Assembly: GCF_026262505.1 (NCBI RefSeq)
Contig: NC_067206.1
Location: 20,988,624 to 21,052,623, forward strand
Direction of reading: 5' to 3'
DNA: 64,000 nucleotides
From: Trichomonas vaginalis G3
Lineage: Eukaryota > Parabasalia > Trichomonadida > Trichomonadidae
Shown here: positions 59,960-64,000 of the stretch, in pieces
How positions within the stretch are numbered: position 1 is the first letter of the stretch
How the letters are laid out: each line of letters starts with the position of its first letter
Made by a program: the position numbers and the translations under genes
Notes under the pieces: model-generated
What the model was told of the DNA's origin: nothing
Database searches by the model: none
What the model saw: the letters and a program-made list of their open reading frames with translations, nothing else

Positions 59960-61322
59960 AAAGTCGAGAAGGGAGTCCTAACCTTAAGAAAGGGCTCTCT
60001 TCTCGACTTTCTGCTGCAATCTCACTCGAATTGCGCGTATATACTGCTTCTTTCATTAGAAGTAGTATATACGCGCAACAATATGCCATGGCAAGTGCAC
60101 TTGTCGCCACTTTTAATGTTTCTCAAATGCAATGCGGGAAGGAGTGGCAATATAGTACTTGGGTAGTTGTGGAGTTATGTGTTAGGAGAGGGAACAGGAC
60201 AAATTTGCCACACGGCACTTTTTTTTAAAAAAAATTAATGGAGCGGAGCGATACTCTGCTGCAGGAGCCCCAAGGCTCCCAATCATTACGAAAGGGAGCC
60301 TCAGGGCTCCTGAGAATCCATCAGCAGAGGCCTTTTCATTTGGCCTCTGCTGATCAAAGATTCGGCGAAGCCATTCTTCGTCTCAGGAGCCCCAAGGCTC
60401 CCAATCATTACGAAAGGGAGCCTCAGGGCTCCTGAGAATCCATCAGCAGAGGCCTTTTCATTTGGCCTCTGCTGATCAAAGATTCGGCGAAGCCATTCTT
60501 CGTCTCAGGAGCCCCAAGGCTCCCAATCATTACGAAAGGGAGCCTCAGGGCTCCTGAGAATCCATCAGTAGAGGCCTTTTCATTTGGCCTCTGCTGATCA
60601 AAGATTCGGCGAAGCCATTCTTCGTCTCAGGAGCCCCAAGGCTCCCAATCATTACGAAAGGGAGCCTCAGGGCTCCTGAGAATCCATCAGCAGAGGCCTT
60701 TTCATTTGGCCTCTGCTGATCAAAGATTCGGCGAAGCCATTCTTCGTCTCAGGAGCCCCAAGGCTCCCAATCATTACGAAAGGGAGCCTCAGGGCTCCTG
60801 AGAATCCATCAGTAGAGGCCTTTTCATTTGGCCTCTGCTGATCAAAGATTCGGCGAAGCCATTCTTCGTCTCAGGAGCCCCAAGGCTCCCAATCATTACG
60901 AAAGGGAGCCTCAGGGCTCCTGAGAATCCATCAGTAGAGGCCTTTTCATTTGGCCTCTGCTGATCAAAGATTCGGCGAAGCCATTCTTCGTCTCAGGAGC
61001 CCCAAGGCTCCCAATCATTACGAAAGGGAGCCTCAGGGCTCCTGAGAAACCTCTTTGAGAAGGTTTTCTTTAAGAAAACCTTCTCAAAGATGATTGTCAG
61101 CATTCACTCAAAATCTACCAAGAGTTTCAAAGTTTCAAATCTATCTGAAATGAAGCTTTGAATCTCTTGTATATCTAATTGTAGAGGTACCTTTTCAAAA
61201 TGTCTTCTATTGATTAAATTTAATCAGTAAAAGTCATTTTGAAAAGGTACATCTCTATAATTGCTATTGAGCATTCACTCTTGGAACCTTGGAGCTCTTG
61301 TGTAGTGCATGAAAACTCCAAG
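59960..61322 (+). repeat. Hairpin cluster, unit 7
   Basis: Same hairpins, with the cluster lengthened by three minisatellite copies. Confidence 0.9.
60262..61048 (+). repeat. 122-base minisatellite, unit 7 (expanded)
   Basis: Six full copies plus partial, starting at 60262, 60384, 60506, 60628, 60750, 60872 and 60994; order C, C, T, C, T, T. Confidence 0.95.
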
Positions 61323-61457
61323 ATTCTAGAATAAAACATATATCATAGACATAATTTCTTCAAATATAATTTAAGGTTATTTTTTAAAAAATTGAAGGAT
61401 TTAAAGGTTATTGAAAAGTGACACTGACAAATTAGCACTCTCAAAAATAAGGAAATT

Positions 61458-61769
61458 TTGATAAATATCCTCATCGCTATTATCATAAAAGATTCAATAT
61501 CCCTTTCGATATTTAATGACAAATTTGAAAAGGTGTTTGAAATTCTTTCGGATTTTGTTGAATTTAACCCAAAATTTATTATTAATTGTTTACAAGAAAT
61601 TTTATTTAACTCTTCTTGTAAAGAAAACTTTGCCAATATTTTGAATGCATTTGAAAATTCCGAGCTTAGAATATATTTGGATGAATGCGAAGATGAAATC
61701 GATCCTGAAATTTTTGACTCTCTCAAAAATATGTATTCAATTTTAAATGAATCTAATTCTCATCAATAA
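61458..61769 (+). pseudogene. ARM/HEAT-like fragment, copy at unit 7/8 border
   Basis: The conserved part of the frame is unchanged, but the DNA just upstream (about 61393-61442) differs from all other units by several small losses, so the upstream extension seen elsewhere is not comparable. Confidence 0.4.
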
Positions 61770-62300
61770 TAACATATGAATAAAAAATAAATGGATTTAA
61801 TTTTTTTTATCAGTTTCAATAGATTACAGTTATTTTTATTTTCTACAATATCTCATTACCAAATCGTTTTAACTCTTTGTATATCAAAGAATAATAATAA
61901 GTGACCTGTAATAACCATACTCATAATGGATTAGACCTCAAATTATTTAAAATGTCAATTCAATATTATTAAATTACAATTTCTTTTATTCTAATAGATT
62001 TTAACTAGCCAATCATGATTACAAATATTGTAGCCTTCATTAACTCATAATATCGAAGAATATAACTTATATTCATGGACAATTTGTGATTAATTTCCAA
62101 TAATATATAAAACCGACTCAAATTAATCATGTTGGCATTAGCGCGCATCGATGCTCAATCTACCTGTAGTATTATAAGCTTATATTCCTATTTTTCAGCA
62201 TTAAAATTGTGAATTACGTAATTTTGTCATAGTTTTACGTAATTTTAATTTTTTTTGATAAGAAAAAAATGACTTTAAGAAAAAACGAGATCACTCATAA

Positions 62301-62977
62301 TCTTTTTCTCAGAAAACTGCAGAGTATACAACAAATGTACTCAAACGTGCATTAAGCACAATACCTGGTCCCCATTTCGCTCTATGGACCGATAATGGTA
62401 CAAAAAATAAAGAAAAATTGCAAAAACGTTCCCACTTTTTGAGAGGGATGTTTTGCAAAATAATTTTATGGACATCTCTGGAAAGTTTCATTTCAGTTTG
62501 ATAATATATCCAACACCTATATAGAAGAGCCTTGCTGATTTGACCTGAAAGAGCGAAAGTTAGTTTTTTGATTTGAAAACCCTGCAATTTAATATTGTTA
62601 AGGACTCAATGTAGAAATATGATATAATATCATGTAGAGATCAATCATCTTCCAAAAATCTTCTATGTATGAAAGAAAAAAATTTGCAAAACGTACCTCT
62701 CAAGAAGTGGGAACGTTTTGCACACTCTCGAAAATAAAACACAAATTTCATTAATTATTATGCGAAAGGGGAATTGAACATATTTTTATTCAACCAGATA
62801 ATCCTCAGGCCAACAGATTTCGCAAAGAGAATTTCCCCAAACAGTAAGATTTTTCAAAAAAAAGAAATATAATGCGAAGAATTAAGATTAATCACCGAAA
62901 AAACAACTGATTTTACTTACTTTAATGATTTTGAAGATATGCAAATTATCAGGAAGAAAGCTCAATATAACAAATAA
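62301..62977 (+). mobile_element. Integrase fossil, unit 8
   Basis: Same broken remnant with one small unit-specific difference. Confidence 0.6.
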
Positions 62978-63777
62978 AATAATATTCTAATTTGCAAGAA
63001 TGGGTTTAATGACTACGCACAAATACATAGCCTCATACATATCAACAAAGGTCTTGGGTCTCCGAGGTTCTCAATTTCATCAGAAACCGCTATATGATAA
63101 CCAAGCTTACTCAGATCTACACATAAATACATAGCCTCATACATATCAACAAAGGTCTCTCTACTCTTAAGTTCCAATTCCCAAAATTTTATTTTTATAT
63201 TTATTGGCAAAAGGTAAAAGTTCCAAATTATCGTATCGTTAATTTTTAATTTGCTTTCAATTATTATATTTTTTGTACTTACGTTCAATTTTTATTTTTA
63301 ATAAATTATTTATATTAAAATTTCGAAATATTCATAAATACATTCAATTCATATAATAATAGTCAATATCATCGTTTTGAGAAGATCAGATCCTACACAA
63401 AAACCATGGAGAGGATTGTATTTTCAATGTATGCCTCTGGTCGAGCACTAAAAGCAAAAGCTAGACAGTTTTTAACCTGTATAATAAAAATGTATCATAT
63501 ATCTTTTTGGAAAATAAAAACAAATTTTTATTTATTCAATATTATATAAAAAGGTGTTGATATTGCAGGTTTTTCAGTATGTTTTCCATCCCAATAAAAC
63601 TCAATATTAATCGATATATCTGAAAAATACGAGGTGTCAAAGTGGTGAATTTCACCTCACTTCGTTTTGCTCCATTAAATTGACTCAATTTCATCCCTTT
63701 GCTGAGAATTTTTGTATTTGGAGGATAATAATCTAAATAATTCGAAATATTTGTTACAATAACTATCAGTGCTTGAT

Positions 63778-64000
63778 TTAATGTTTGAATTTGATTGCTT
63801 CAAATTGCGCAATTTTAAGTAATTCGGCGTCAGATGTTAATTTTTTGCAAGAAGAATTAAATATATATGTGGGATTTGGTATTGCGTTTGATGTTTTGTT
63901 TGTTAATTCGTTGGATAAGGCTTTATCTGGGTTCCACGGATGAATACCATACTGATGCATTGACTTAATCACAAGCATCAATTAAAATTCTTACAATTTT
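63778..64000 (-). pseudogene. Pogo/CENP-B-type transposase remnant, unit 8 (cut by window end)
   Basis: Only the C-terminal part with GIHPWNPDKAL is inside the window. Confidence 0.65.

Larger units (their letters stand above)
52453..61584 (+). repeat. Array unit 7 (9132 bases)
   Basis: The longest unit. The extra length is three additional 122-base minisatellite copies (six full plus a partial), partly offset by small losses near 61395-61440. Integrase intact. Confidence 0.95.
1..64000. repeat. Tandem array of an 8.78-kb unit (7.3 copies)
   Basis: The same sequence recurs head to tail throughout with near identity. Phasing on the landmark ATTGTTTACAAGAAATTTTA places unit starts at 1, 8781, 17567, 26296, 34876, 43671, 52453 and 61585. 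Length differences are explained mainly by the number of 122-base minisatellite copies and by clustered one-base indels in units 3-5. Neither end of the array lies in the window, so total copy number and unit borders cannot be set from here. The unit holds one intact gene, an integrase, plus decayed gene fragments and a hairpin-rich segment. Confidence 0.98.
61585..64000 (+). repeat. Array unit 8, partial (cut by the window edge)
   Basis: The first 2416 bases of another unit; it ends inside the pogo/CENP-B-type transposase remnant. Small insertions occur near 62745 and 63260. Confidence 0.95.

Noticed and set aside
1-64000. tRNA, rRNA or other known RNA genes
   Set aside because: No cloverleaf with the conserved internal promoter boxes and no rRNA-like block was recognised on reading the unit; a covariance search was not possible.
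1-64000. Pure assembly artefact from one repeated molecule
   Set aside because: Minisatellite copy number and variant order differ between units in a structured way, which simple duplication of one consensus would not give; it cannot be fully excluded without reads.

Overview
The window is almost entirely one thing: a head-to-tail tandem array of an AT-rich unit of about 8.78 kb, present 7.3 times. Aligning on the same 20-base landmark, units start at 1, 8781, 17567, 26296, 34876, 43671, 52453 and 61585, giving lengths of 8780, 8786, 8729, 8580, 8795, 8782 and 9132 bases and a 2416-base partial unit at the end. Unit borders are arbitrary because neither edge of the array is in the window. The content (AT-rich, no introns visible, pogo/CENP-B-type transposase, a compact integrase-only transposon, TCACTTTT motifs resembling the parabasalid Initiator) suggests a protist nuclear genome, most likely a trichomonad-like parabasalid. 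That assignment is an inference; no rRNA, tRNA or housekeeping gene is present to confirm it. Layout of one unit (unit 1 coordinates): 1-185 end of an ARM/HEAT-like helical reading frame (+); 717-1392 broken integrase fossil (+); 1428-1640 unrecognised open frame (-) with a 34-base internal duplication; 2191-3517 decayed pogo/CENP-B-type transposase (-); 3518-4799 unassigned AT-rich DNA; 4800-6886 a DNA transposon with about 450-base terminal inverted repeats around a single intact 353-aa DDE integrase gene (-); 7260-7490 fragment of a ubiquitin-specific protease-like gene (-); 7510-8506 a dense cluster of long hairpins including a GC-rich 122-base minisatellite; then the ARM-like frame again (8618-8965). 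The only gene that looks intact and functional is the integrase, whole in units 1, 2, 3, 6 and 7. Everything else recognisable is a remnant: pieces of two other transposase/integrase genes and two host-like gene fragments. The unit is therefore best read as a transposon-laden, gene-poor segment amplified as a block, not as an operon. The most unusual part is the roughly 1-kb hairpin cluster: at least eight unrelated inverted repeats with 8-21-base arms packed back to back, with the 122-base minisatellite varying from 2 to 6 full copies between units. A decamer, TGTCACTTTT, also occurs five times per unit, far above chance. Units 3 to 5 (about 24.6-42.6 kb) carry clustered one-base deletions, then insertions, which look like uncorrected sequencing error and should temper any claim that genes there are broken.
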